A stretch of 64,000 nt of DNA from Ascochyta rabiei (lineage: Eukaryota; Ascomycota; Dothideomycetes; Pleosporales; Didymellaceae). The stretch lies in contig NC_082409.1 of NCBI RefSeq assembly GCF_004011695.2, positions 186,001-250,000 of the forward strand. The letters are read 5' to 3'. Under the pieces are notes generated by a model. It was not told the origin of the DNA. It made no database searches and saw nothing but the letters and a program-made list of their open reading frames with translations. Both the position numbers and the translations under genes were made by a program. This document shows, piece by piece, positions 38,109 through 49,586 of the stretch; within the stretch, counting starts at the first letter, position 1, and each line of letters starts with the position of its first letter.

Positions 38109-40393
38109 ATTAACTAGTAAAAGGTATTGTTTATTTGCTCTCTATTAGCAAAGGGCTTAACTCTAATAAGTCTTTAATATCTACTGCTAACTTATCTCTA
38201 GCATTATTATATACTTGCTTAACTGTAGCTTATTAAAATATTAAAGGTCTTTCTTTCCTAACTGCAGCTCTCTAAGCTCTTTCTAGGATAGTATTAACTT
38301 AGCAGTTACGTGCCTTGTCTAACCTAACTACTGCGTTTAAGGAGGAGCTATCTTTAACGTTATATGCCTCTAGTATGTTATCTATGTAATTAAGACTATA
38401 AACTTTATAATAGTTGTTATTAAGGATTTAGAAGTTCTAAAAAGAGTGCAATAACTTATAGTCTAGCTTGTAATTATCTATTGTAGTTAGTGCGCTAATA
38501 CTCCTAATAACCTTTCCCTGTACGTCTAGGCCTGGCCTAGATCTATACATTACTTCTCTAGGCCTAGAGTCTACACCTTTAAATAGATTAGGCTTAACTG
38601 CAGAGGCTAGCTAGTCTAAGACATCCTGTAAAACTTTAAAGTACTCTTAAATCTTCTGTTTTAACTAATTAAGTTAATAGGTAGGCAGGACAGATCCTTA
38701 GATAGGTTTAATTTAATAGTAAGTAGGGCCAAAATAGTATCTGCGTTAACTATCTTAGTTAAGTTAAAAACTACACTACCCTATGCAGGTAAGTGCTCTA
38801 TACAACTTGCACTTATAGGCTTAGTAGTTTAGCTCTCTATACATGTTGTAAGAGTTACTATACTCTCTTCCTTAGGATTAGTTTACTCCTTATCTTAGGT
38901 TAACGTTCCTAGGTGCATTAGTAATGTAAGAGCTATTGTTCCTTTCCTAGGTAGCACTAGCTCTAGTTGCTTAAGAAATAAAGTAAGCGTAATTAGTGGG
39001 AGACTAAAGGATCTCTCTTATCTAATTGTTAGAGTTTATAAGGGTGCTAACCTCTGCTAGGGATAGCTTCTACCCGCCTATTGCCTAGATAAGCTCTTTA
39101 ACGTCTTTATTAACACTAGGAGGTAGGTGTGTTTTGCTCTTACTACCCTAACTAGCCAGTTAATCCTTAGCCTAGGTAACAATAGACTTAGCGTTAATTA
39201 GCTTCTTAGTGCTGTTTATAAGGCGCTGGGTTTCCTTAGTATGTTTATTATCCCTTCTAAGCGCTAATTTTTCTTTAAGCCTTAGCGCTGCTTATACACC
39301 CTTTTTATAAAATTTTAGATATTATTAAGTATAAATAAAGATTAATCCTTTATGTCTAGCCTATTTTACATGTTAAAGAGGATAAGGTCTTTGTTCACCT
39401 TTAGCAGTCCTAAGAAGAAGTAGTATCCTTCCTTAGAGGTTAGAATTCAATTAATCTTATAATATATATTACTATATACTATAAAGTTAGTGTAGTAGTG
39501 TAATAGTCTAGGGAAGGCTTAAAAGATTTCTTTAACATAGGCTTTAAGGAACACTTAATTGTCTATGTGTTAAGTAGTGTCCTAGTCTTTCTAGTAATCC
39601 TTTATAGCAATCTAAAACTTAACCTAATTATCTAAAGCGTATAGTTTTAGGCGTTTAATAAACCTCCTACAGTAATTATAGCAGTAGTTAGGGAGAACCC
39701 TAACCTTCTGCTTGTTACTTAACCCTCTGTTTTCTGCTATATAGTTATAGTTATTAAGGAACTCTATAACCTCCTTTCTATTAAAGGAAAGTTAGATAGA
39801 CCTTCCCTTTATTAGAATAACAACCTAACAGCTGTTTCCTGTTAGGGAAGACAGTGTCTCTATAGAGTCTAAAGGGTTGCCTATAGTAGTGTACATTAAT
39901 CCTTAGTAGTCTGTTATGTTAAGTAGATAATAGTTTCTTATAATTAAAGTAATCTTAATTGCTCTGTCTGTAGGAGCAGCTTAGAACCTGTCTTTTATGT
40001 TCCTTTAGTCCTAAGGAATAGGGCTAAGCAGAACTGTGTAGATGATATATATAATAAGTATTAGAAATTATACTAAGATAGTCCCTTAGCTAAGGCTTTT
40101 CTAGGTTAACTAGATGCCTGCCTTGTTTTAAGCTCGTTTTTCTTGTTTTCTAAATAATAGGTCTGATAGTAACGTCCTAGTCCAGAATTAACAGGATAAT
40201 TCCTAGGCCGTGCCCTAGCCTTTAGAGTGGCAGATATTCAGATAATAACGTCCTAGTCCAGAATTAACAGGATAATTCCTAGGCCGTGCCCCAGCCTTCA
40301 GAGTGGCAGATATTTAGATAATAACGTCCTAGTCTAGAGTTAACAGGATAATTCCTAAACTATACCCTAGCCTTTAGAGTAGCAGAATTTCAA
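38109..40393 (-). pseudogene. Gypsy element H: gag relic and 5' leader, truncated
   Basis: Minus-strand Gag of the fungal Gypsy type: from about 39880 down, blocks such as REEVIEFLNNYNY, LPNYCRYC and QDTTQYIDNQVFLKAYVKEI (stops read as Gln) match the common capsid layout with a D/E-rich retrotransposon-gag domain. It is cut at 38109, exactly against the 5' LTR of G, so protease and pol are missing. The 5' leader holds a 76-bp tandem repeat. Confidence 0.65.
40165..40392. repeat. 76-bp tandem repeat, three copies
   Basis: Units start at 40165, 40241 and 40317 with GATA(G/A)TAACGTCC. The first two differ at very few positions; the third carries more C-to-T changes. Each unit contains the inverted pair CCTAG(T)...CCTAGG around AGAATTAACAGGATAATT. 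Confidence 0.9.
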
Positions 40394-40689
40394 TGTTACC
40401 TGCTATACTGTGCCCCCTAGTTAGGTTACTATTTTGTTCTAGTATAAGTATTAAAGCATCTTGTTAGCAGGCACATTAGGAAGGATACTTATTATTATTA
40501 TTATTAATAGTTAAAGAGACAGGTAATACGGTAATTAAATTCTGTAAGTAAGTGTTTCTAGTTATTGTTGTAGGTGTCCTGCCTTAACAGTTCCTGTTAA
40601 GGCCTCCTATACCCTTCTGCCGGCCAGATTACGTACACTAGCTAAGTATCCTAGTTCTTACTAAGGCAGTCACCGTTTGCACCGGCACA
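40394..40689 (-). repeat. Probable 5' LTR of element H
   Basis: 296 bp from TGTTACCTGC to ACCGGCACA, next to a gag leader on the left and interrupting the RT of element C on the right. Assigned by position and TG...CA ends; no second copy was found in the window. Confidence 0.5.
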
Positions 40690-43254
40690 GCAGTAGTTAA
40701 CGTAAATACGTAGGCTCCTATTTAGCTTATAAACATAGAGTATTAGCAACGCAAAAGGGCTCTAACTGTATTTAATCTAACTATATTTAAGTTAATCTTG
40801 CATAAACTTCTTAGTAGCCTTAAGTTCATTAAGATTGTACTTATACAGGGGCAAGTAGGAATTTAGTAATTATCCTTCTAAGATAATTTTATAGTTATAA
40901 CAGCAGTGTTCTAGAAGGGTTTTAGACTCTATTTTGCTAAACACATTAGCATATTATGCGTATTTCTCTAGCAATTGCTCTCTTAGGAGGTAGGCGTTTT
41001 CTAGATTGTCTAGGTTAAGATAGTTATTTATAAGGTAGTTAATCTTATATAGACTAGTAGTAAAGAATTTATTCTATACTTTTTTTATAGAAAAGTAAAA
41101 AGAGTTTACAGAAGTTATTAAAATATTTGCAGCTTAGGTTAGAAGCGTGTTAGCGGCCTTTTAGGTCTAGGCTAATACTAAGGTTTAAGATTTTAGTAAT
41201 TGTAAGTTTTCTCTAATCTAATAGGTAGAATAGTTTAGGCTTTAGCTCTAATATTCCTCTATATTCTATAAGTAATCTCTGCGTTATATGTCCTATGAGA
41301 CGTAGTCTTAAGGTATAGGGTAGTTAAGGGTTATTTATAATAGAGGGGCAGGGTTATATAACTAAGGATACTTTACTAGCTATATAAGCTAAATCTATTC
41401 TGTATTAAGCTAGAGCTTAAAATATTTTAACTATTTAATACTAATAATATAATCCTAATATTCTAGGTTTAAAATAACAAAGGGGCAGTTAAAGATCTTA
41501 TGCCTATTAATTATTAGGTGTAGCTGTATATACTAGTTTACTAGGGTTATAATTTAGTCTTATAATCCTTTAACAGTAATCTTAAAGGGTAGCTTTTAGG
41601 TAGGAGTCCTAAGCGCTAAAGAGACTAAAGAAGCCATTTTAGAGTTAAGGAAGAACAATCCTTAGCTACTAGTATCAACTAAGGAGTTAAGTTGTACGCC
41701 TAGCCCTTAGTTTAATAGAATAGAATAGATAAGAAAATAGGGTCTACTAAATAAATAAAATAAGGAGAGGTTAGATAGGCTATATTTATTTAAGCCTAGG
41801 TAAGGTTATCCTCTTAGGCAGAACTGTTTCCCTTAGGTATTAGGTCCTGTTTAAAGTCTTCTTTAGTATTAACATAATCTTTAGTATCTACTTAGATTTT
41901 TAAAATTTAAGGACTAGTGCAATCTTATACAAAATAACGTGCCTTACTATAGTTGTAATAGTTACCTAGAGTTAGCTCTCTTATAGGTGTGGCTTAGGGG
42001 GTAGTCCTAGGTAGAGGTAGAGTAGATGTTAAAGGCTTCTAAATGTTAGGGGTAGGTTAGTTTAGAAGTAGGTTATTAGAACAAGGCTAAACATTAACTG
42101 TTTAGGGTTAGGTCTAAGTTAGGATAGTATTAGGTAGGGTATAGACAGGATTCTGCTTTCTTTCTATATTATACGCTGTTAAGTGTTCTACTATAAGATT
42201 AAATAAGTAATTCTACTATCTTTTAAATCCTAGATTTAGACTTTAGAGGGCTAGAGTAATCTTTGTCTACAGGTAATAAAACTATTCTAACTTATGTACA
42301 TATCCCTAAATAGCAGGACTTAGGAATTATGCTTTAAAAGTTAAAAATGTATCATTCTTTCCTATTTGTAGGCAGTTAAACACAGCCTAACTCTTAGCAT
42401 TCTTATTTCTAGTAATAAAATAAGGGTAGAAAAGCGTAATAATTTTCCTATTATTCTAAATATAATCTAAGTTATAAGATAAGTATTAGGGCTTAAGGTA
42501 TTCCTTAGTAAGCCTAGAAGTATATCTCTATACTAGAGCTATACAGGCTCTATCTATAGGATAGTAATCTAATTTAATATTAAGTTAGTTATAAATAAAG
42601 GCTTGCTACTATTTAAAGGTAGGTTCTTTACTATTACTTAATTAGTTAATAGTTAGAGTTTGTTTACTAAGCCTAGAGGTATAAACAGGGATTAGAGAAC
42701 TAAATCTCTAAGTTAGTTAGGGGGGCTTAGTAGTAGGCACAGGATTATCTTTGTGTAGAGAGGTCTGTGCTTAAAGCCTAGCTATTTTAGACTGTAGTTA
42801 GTCTATCTCTATACGCAGCTTATTCTAATCTAAGTCCTTATCTAATTTGCTTTTAGTAAGTAGTTTATTAACTAACTCTTTAGGAGGCACAGTTGCCTAA
42901 ATCCTAGTAGATCTTCTAATAGGTTCCTTTAAACTAGGGTTAGTAGTACCTAATATAAGTAATAATCTAATTTAAGTAGGTTCTTAATAATTTCTAAGTG
43001 TTTCTCTTAGCGTAATCTAACGCAGCTTTTTCTAAAGGTAATCCTAGAGTAGTTAGTTGCAGGAAATTTTAAACCTAAAAGCTTTAGTTGCTAGAAGGTC
43101 TCTAGAATCCTAACTGTTGTATTAAACAATAATTAGAACCTAGTTTTAGTTTATAACTATAAGGGATCTAAATCTAAGTGTACTTAAAATAACTAAACAA
43201 CTTTACAGTATTACTTAGAGGCTGTTACTAGCTAGGATAGGTTTTTAAGTATAA
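40690..43254 (-). pseudogene. Gypsy element C: gag, protease and N-terminal RT relic
   Basis: Minus strand. RT start at about 40900-40690 reads SPFALLILYVYKLNRSLRIYVNY, the box preceding the catalytic region, and is cut there by H. Protease/spacer is around 41.2-41.7 kb (NRHKIFNCPFVILNLEYQDYII). Gag lies from about 41.9 to 43.2 kb. The catalytic RT half and integrase are not present. Confidence 0.7.
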
Positions 43255-43550
43255 TATAATAATATAGGATAATAGAAGTCTCTAAAAGATGTAGGTATCT
43301 GCTATAAGGTGTATAGAAGCACTAGGATAGTTTATATAGAGAATTGTTCAATTCCTATAGGTCTTATATAAAAGAATACTTAAAAACTAGCTCTCTATAC
43401 CTGTTAACCTTGTGCCTTTTATACCTTATAAGAGTTAGAAAGAATTAGAGTGCTGGACTGGGGTGTGGGGTAGACACGGATGTAACGGCACTAAGTCAGT
43501 AATAAGTCAGAGAGGAATCGGACAAGGCTTTGGGTGACTAGTGCGTTACA
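43255..43550 (-). repeat. LTR of element C, right (5') copy
   Basis: 296 bp, TATAATAATATAGGATAATA (mutated TGTAACGACAC...) to GCGTTACA. Followed by ATTTG (43551-43555), which pairs with ACTTG at 15859-15863 as the target duplication, one C/T difference. Confidence 0.85.
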
Positions 43551-43555
43551 ATTTG

Positions 43556-43630
43556 CCCTCAGGCTTCCTACAGGTCAGAGGTGGACGCATCCACATGCCT
43601 AAGTCTGAGAGTAAGGCTAAGAGCCTAACA
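43556..43630 (+). repeat. Solo LTR O, right portion
   Basis: Completes the LTR begun at 15765: ACAGGTCAGAGGTGGACGCA and CACATGCCTAAG match the solo copy at 17431-17594. Ends CTAACA, followed by ATAGC (43631-43635), identical to the five bases before 15765. With no matching second LTR or internal region, this is a solo LTR split by about 27.7 kb. Confidence 0.85.
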
Positions 43631-43988
43631 ATAGCAAACAGATTAGGTTACGCGTAAGGTTTAGGATTTAGTTTCTTAGTCCTAGACTAATAGGGCTTTA
43701 GGAACTAGTTATAGCAGGTTTAGATGCCTAGTACTAGAGTAAACGCAGTAAGGTAAAGGCAGACTATTAAGTAACAGCCTAATAAGCTGCTAGGTGGTGT
43801 TAGGAGATTGCTTAAAGTAAAGAGGCTTAGGGGTAAATGATAGTAGGCTCTTATTAGAATAGATAATAAAGCTGCAAAAGGGTAGAATAATAGATAAGGA
43901 GGCCAGACGTAAGCGTAATAGGGCTAAGCTCTTAGGGTGGGGGAGATGTGTAGTAGAGTAAAGTACAGGGTTAAGTAAAACTAAAGAG
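43631..43988 (+). mobile_element. Internal part of small R element, right piece
   Basis: Starts with target duplication ATAGC. Contains the purine-rich GGGTGGGGGAGATGTG near 43936-43951, polypurine-like, about 40 bp before the right R repeat. No coding domain seen. Confidence 0.45.
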
Positions 43989-44178
43989 GGCTTAGAGGGC
44001 TATTAGGGGTTAGGTGCTCGTGATTATTAGAGGAGTAACTAGTAAGGGATTAGAGGGCTATTAAGGATTAGAGGTACGTAATTATTAGGAGGGTATATTA
44101 GATAATCTTAGTAAGCTATTAGGGCTTGGTATCTAATACAACCACCTTCTTGCATTAAGTAATACTCTTACCTACAAT
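43989..44178. repeat. Outer direct repeat R, right copy (LTR-like)
   Basis: Matches 14910-15100 over its length; see the left copy. It closes the outermost recognisable layer of the nest. Confidence 0.6.
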
Positions 44179-44419
44179 GTGTAGTCACGTAATGTACTCT
44201 ACCTCTACCCCTACCCTATGTAGACCCTACCCTACCTCTACCTAGGCTCTACCCCATATAGACCCTACCCTACCCCTACCCTCTCAGCAGGGAATTAGCG
44301 TGGGTAGGGGTAGGGTAGGGTAGGGGTACATCACGTGATGTACCCTACCCCTACCTAACCCCTACCCTTTTGCCACCGTATCTTTAACTAAAGTAGTTAT
44401 TGTAAAACCTTGTACTATA
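44179..44419. repeat. C-rich/G-rich inverted repeat cluster with perfect palindrome
   Basis: Blocks of CTACCC/CCCTACC on the plus strand (44197-44285, 44343-44372) face GGGTAGGGG blocks at 44302-44326. At 44324-44345 is a perfect 22-bp palindrome centred on TCACGTGA. TCACGTAATGTACTCTACC at 44186 is repeated as TCACGTGATGTACCCTACC at 44331 and, inverted, just left of it, so 44186-44337 could be a miniature inverted-repeat element. No coding. Confidence 0.7.
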
Positions 44420-44453
44420 ACGTACCCCACGGGCGAGCCGCTCACCGAGCGAG
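44420..44453 (+). repeat. Left terminal inverted repeat of the island
   Basis: ACGTACCCCACGGGCGAGCC followed by GCTCACCGAGCGAG; pairs with 51564-51597 with one mismatch. A further shared block CCAAGAATCT lies at about 44468 and, inverted, at about 51528. Confidence 0.85.
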
Positions 44454-44733
44454 CTGCTTACTTTTGCCAAGAATCTTATATATAAACAGGTTAAAGTGAT
44501 CTCCCCAACAAAGCCCCTGTAAGCCCTGAAATAAGTGCCAGATAGCTGATAAAACTCGCCGCTACCTGCCTATCTGCTTGAGACAAATTAATCAGCCCTG
44601 TAGCGGGCGCAGCAGACGTGTAAAGTTGTCGTTTTCTGGCCGTGCACCCTCTAGCGTCAACTCTCAGCTATACTGACGTCCTACACCGCCCGTAGCGGCC
44701 CTATATTGTTCCGGTAATCTGCTCCTGTAAACT

Positions 44734-44764
44734 CCTGTAAAAGGCTTTACAGGTCCTGTACAGG
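44734..44764. promoter_or_regulatory. CCTGTA palindromes upstream of the Helitron start codon
   Basis: CCTGTAAA-AGGC-TTTACAGG (44734-44753) is a perfect inverted repeat and CCTGTACAGG (44755-44764) a perfect palindrome, ending 16 bp before ATG 44781. The same CCTGTAA/TTACAGG motif recurs at 44515, 44723 and, beyond the genes, near 50936, 50969 and 51035. This would fit a regulatory or transposase-binding site; inference only. Confidence 0.4.
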
Positions 44765-44780
44765 CTCGCTACAGGTTCGT

Positions 44781-47700
44781 ATGGCCCGTCCACGGCGTGT
44801 TCTAGCCCCCCCCCCTCCAGTCTTTTCCCTAGCCGTCAGCCAGCCATCACCCCAAGTATTTTGCAGCAGCTGTAGGACCTATCTCCCATCTGCTAACTTC
44901 CGCCGCAACCAGATAGGGGGCGTCTACCAGCCATGTAGCAACTGCAGTGCCGTAACTACTACCTCCCCCTCTCTCTGATTACGCTTACAGTCAGTAGACG
45001 TCCCGTGCAGGCCGCCGGCGACGCCGTCTCTCTACACCTCCACGTCCATCAAGCCCCCAGAGGGACCGCCTAACTGCCTCCCAGCCAGCGCCCAGTGCTA
45101 GCGCCCCTGAACAGGCCTCACGCCGTGAGGGCAGTGCCAGTAATACTCCTAATAACCCGGCTGCTGCTGCTCCAGCTGCTGCCCCTAGCTCCCAGTATAG
45201 TGATAACCCGTTTGACGACCTGCCCGAGACAGTCCTTGTAGGGCTCCAACAGGACACCACCCCGCTCCTGCGACGTCGTCCTGATGGTGTATACTACGAT
45301 ATTGGCAGCATGCAGGTGCCCTGTTCAGCCTGCGGCGCCTTACACTGGATAGATGAGCGGAAGAGCACTACCTCTGTAACAGACCCGCAATTTACTCTCT
45401 GCTGCCTGGACGGCAAGGTCGACCTGCCAGCCCTCACACCGCTGCCGTCGTACCTGTATCAGCTACTCAACACGAATACTCTAGCAGCGCGGCACTTCCG
45501 TAAGGAGCTACGGGCCTACAACGCTGCCTTTGCGTTTACCTCGGTAGACTGTACACCTACCAGCCGTGGGGCGCAGGGCCCTGGCGTGCAGGTGTTTCAG
45601 ATCCACGGGGCCCTATACCACCGCAGCGGCCCTGTAGAGGTTCTTGAGGGAAGCCTGCCGCAGTACGCTCAGCTATACTTTTACGACCCACAGTACGCTG
45701 CCAACGCCCGCCACCAGCGGAACAGCCACTTACAGCTCCAGATTCTCCAAGATCTAACAGCAATGCTATATGAGATCAATAACCCATATATATCTATATA
45801 CCGCACAGCCCAGGATCGGCTCAACAGTAGCGCTGCAGACGCCCGCGTTATACTAACCAGCAGGCTTACACTAGCCCTAGAGACTGGGCAGGACCGCCGC
45901 AGGGAGAACGTACCTACTAGCGATGAGCTAGGCCTAGTGATACCTGACGCAGCAGGTGCAGAGACGTCCCGTCCCATCGTCCTAGCGGCCCGTAACTCCA
46001 GCGCCCTGTTTACTATCAGCGCCGCCCACCCATCTTACATGCCGCTACACTACGTACTGATGTTTCCCCACAGGGATTCTGGGTGGCGGCCGGGGCTAAC
46101 GCTCCGTAACCAGGACGGATCCCGTCTGCAGACGTCGCTGACCCAGCAAACCTACTATCGATACTATCTACACCCCCGCCCTAGGCAGACTACAAATCCG
46201 TTCCGCTTCTACAGGCTGTTTCAGCAGTACGTTGTGGATATCTGGGCTATCTGCGACCAGGCCCGGCTGGCCTGGATCCGAGCAAACCAGGCACAGCTGC
46301 GGGCAGACCTGTATAGCGGTGTTGCTGATGCCGTTATAGGCAACAACGACGCCCAGGCAGGCCCTGTTGGACGCCGCGTTGTCCTGCCGTCGTCCTATCT
46401 AGGCAGCTCACGATTTGTCAGCCAGTGCTATCAGGACTCTATGGCTATCGTCCGTCGATATGGCCGCCCTACCCTGTTTATCACTTTTACAGCTAGCCCA
46501 TACTGGCCAGAGGTTGCCCGTGAGCTCCGCCCTGGGGAGACAGGCCTGAATCGGCCTGATCTAATCTGCCGGGCCTTCCATCTGAAGGTGCAGAAGCTAG
46601 TAGCCGATGTGAAGAGCAACCTGTTCGGCACCCATCTGGGCCACGTGTACACGATTGAGTACCAGAAACAGGGCCTGCCCCATATACACCTGCTGCTGTT
46701 CCTGACCCCACACAACCGCGAGGCGTTCACGGATCCTGTAACAATTGATAGCACTATCCAGGCTGAGATCCCTTCCCCTGTGGATGACCCAGACGGCCTG
46801 CTTACAGAGGTTGTACGGACCTTCATGCTTCACGGGCCATGTGGGGAGCACAATCTGCAGGCCCCGTGTATGGTGCCTCAGCGCGACAGCGCCCCGCCGC
46901 GGTGCTCTAAGAACTTTCCCAAGCGTTACTGCCCATCTACAGTGGTCCATGAGGACGGGTACCCTAAGTATCAGCGCCGGGATGATGGCCGCACGCTTGC
47001 TGTACGGTGTAAGGGCCGTATTGTACACCTTGATAACAGCTGGGTTGTCCCGTATAACCCTGGTCTGCTCCGTAAGTACTGGGCCCATATCAATGTAGAG
47101 GTTTGCGGCACTATCCACGCTATCAAATACGTCCACAAGTACATCTACAAGGGCACTGACAGGGCAGTACTAAACGTCTCAGAAGCAGATGAGGTTAAGC
47201 AGCATCTAAACGGGCGATATATCAGTCCATCTGAGGCTGTTTGGCGGCTGTTTGAGTACCCAGTACACATGGAGCGGCCCACTGTAGTGCCCCTAGCGGT
47301 CCACCTACCGAATGAGCAGATAGTTACGTTCCCTGCTAACGCTACCACTGCAGAGTTATCAGCCCGCCTGGAGCGATCTGTAACTACGCTTACAGCGTTC
47401 TTCCAGCGCAACGCTGACCATGAGTATGGCCGTGAGGTCCTATATCAGGACTATCCATCCCAGTTTGTTTGGCACCTCCCGTCACGGACCTGGCACGTGC
47501 GTCAGCGCGGCACTGCGATTGGCCGCATGTACTTTTGCAGCCCGCTACAGGGTGAACGGTTCTATCTACGGCTTCTCTTGACTACCGTACGGGGTCCACA
47601 GTCCTACGCGGACCTGCGTACCTTTAGCGGCACAGAGTATCCTACTTTCCAGGCCGCCGCAGCTGCCCGCGGGTTACTGCTACACGATGGAGACTGGGTA

Positions 47701-49458
47701 GCCTGCTTCCAGGACGCCGTTACGTTTGCCACAGGCCAGGCGTTACGGTACTTCTTCGTTGCTGCTCTCTTAAATGGGCCTGTTACAGATCCAGCTGCTA
47801 TCTGGGCAGCCTTCCAGGCGGATTTGTGTGACGACTTACCTGAGGCTGCTGCTGCCCTGCTAGTATCCGCAGATCCAGACGCGTACCTTGACTACGGCCT
47901 GTATCTGATAGAAGGGCTGCTGGCAGAGTCTGGCAAACGTCTTACGGATTTCTCACTCCCTGCGTGCCAGTTCAACTGGGGAGTACGGCTGCAGAATCAG
48001 CTTCTTGCCGCTGAGCTGGCCTACGATACAGACGGGCAGGACACTGCCTTCTGGGACACTGTTACAGGGCTGAATATGGACCAGCGCGCCGTATTTGATG
48101 CCGTTACTGCCGCTATTGAGGCTGACCACAGCACTGCCCACTTCTTCGTACAGGGCCCAGCAGGCACAGGCAAGACGTTCCTCTGGCGCTGTATATGTGC
48201 CTACTATCGCTCTACAGGCCGGGTGGTCCTGTGCGTTGCGTCGTCGGGTATAGCTGCTGTCCTGCTGCCCGGCGGCCGCACTGCCCACTCCCGTTTCCGG
48301 ATCCCGTTGGATATCCACGACGATTCCATCTGCCCTGTTGCTCCAGGCTCGGAGCTTGGGCGGCTGCTGCAGGCCGCTACTCTAGTTATCTGGGACGAGG
48401 TGCCTATGCAGCACCGTTACTGCTTCGAGGCAGTCCACCGTATGCTGCAGGACGTCCGTAGCTCCCCTGCCCTGTTTGGCGGCCTCCCTGTAATTGCCAG
48501 CGGCGATTTTGCCCAGATCCTACCCGTCGTCCGCCGGGGCCAGCGGCCTGCCATCGTCAACGCCTGCCTGCAGCAGTCTACGCTCATATGGCCGCACATG
48601 ACCGTACTGCACCTGCGTCAGAATATGCGGGTGCTATCTGGGGCTGACAACACCTGTTTTGCAGCCTGGTGCCGGGGACTGGCTACCCGTGAGATGGATG
48701 GCCTGATCTCCATCCCAGACTGGATGACCGTCTACTACAGCCTACAGGGCTTCCTGGATCACGTCTATCCGCCGCACCTCCTCCAGCAGGCTGCTGCGGA
48801 CTATCAGGTCCTCAACGGCCGTGCTATACTGGCCGTACGGAACGACGCAGTGGCTGTAATCAACGCCGCAATGCTTGCTGCCTTCCCTGGTGAGCTAGTA
48901 GAGCTGGTTGCAGTGGACTCTGCTGAGGTTGAGGACAATACAACACAGGATCTGCCTCCCGTAGAGCTGCTGCAGTCCTTTGAGCCCCCGTCACTGCCCC
49001 CGTCACGCCTTCTGCTCAAGGTAGGCGTACCAATAATGCTTCTACGGAACCTGTACCCAAGCCAGGGGCTCTGCAACGGTACCCGTTTAGCGGTTACACA
49101 GATATCCTCCCGCTGTATCCAGGCCCGCATCCTATCTGGCGAGTTTGCAGGCCAGCTCCGCCTGCTGCCACGTATCAGGCTCACTTCAACCAGTAGAGAG
49201 CTCCCGTTTATCGTCAGCCGGGTCCAGTTTCCAGTTCGCCTCTCCTTTGCAATCACTGTAAACAAGTCACAGGGCCAGTCACTCTCTGTTGTAGGCGTTG
49301 ATCTGCGTCACGCTGTGTTTACACATGGCCAGCTATACGTAGCTATGTCCCGTGTAACTACACTTGCAGGCCTGTCAATCCTGCTGCCAGCACCTGATAC
49401 TAGCGATGAGCCATCCCGTACGGTCCCTAATATCGTATACCCAGAGGTGCTCCTGTAG
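44781..49458 (+). CDS. Helitron transposase (Rep/HUH endonuclease - PIF1-like helicase), intact
   Basis: Rolling-circle transposase that nicks and joins single-stranded DNA and unwinds it. Proposed exons are 44781-44951 and 44998-49458 (intron 46 nt, GTAACT...TAG), giving about 1543 aa. Without splicing the open frame starts at ATG 45310 with 1382 codons. Exon 1 encodes a four-Cys motif (CSSC...CSNC), seen N-terminally in fungal Helitron proteins. Numbered from M45310: CSAC...W and CC-GKV zinc-type region 1-45; Helitron-like N domain about 290-480; HUH motif HIHLL near 458; two-tyrosine motif KYVHKYIYKG near 605; Walker A GPAGTGKT near 948; Walker B VIWDE near 1026; SGDFAQ near 1063; NKSQGQS near 1318; AMSRV near the C-terminus. 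All catalytic motifs are present, there are no stops, and GC content is far above the surroundings, so this looks recently arrived or protected. The intron is the least certain part. Confidence 0.93.
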
Positions 49459-49462
49459 CCAG

Positions 49463-49558
49463 CCACAACCTACTAGTATATCAGCCCGCCAACGTCGCCG
49501 CTACCAGTATATCAGCCCGTCAACGTCACTGCCACAACCTACTAGTATATCGGGCTAA
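49463..49558. repeat. Three direct repeats after the Helitron stop codon
   Basis: Motif CAGTATATCAGCCCG(C/T)CAACGTC near 49474 (TAGTATATCAG), 49505 and, shortened, 49540 (TAGTATATCGGGCTAACG); the first and third are preceded by CCACAACCTACTAG. Begins five bases after the stop. Could be a transcription-end or transposon subterminal repeat. Confidence 0.75.
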
Positions 49559-49586
49559 CGGCTATCAATAGTACGTCACCGCCTAG

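Noticed and set aside
45681..49265. Eight antisense or alternate frames of 60-179 codons in the Helitron gene
   Set aside because: Shadows of a long, high-GC coding frame with all expected motifs.
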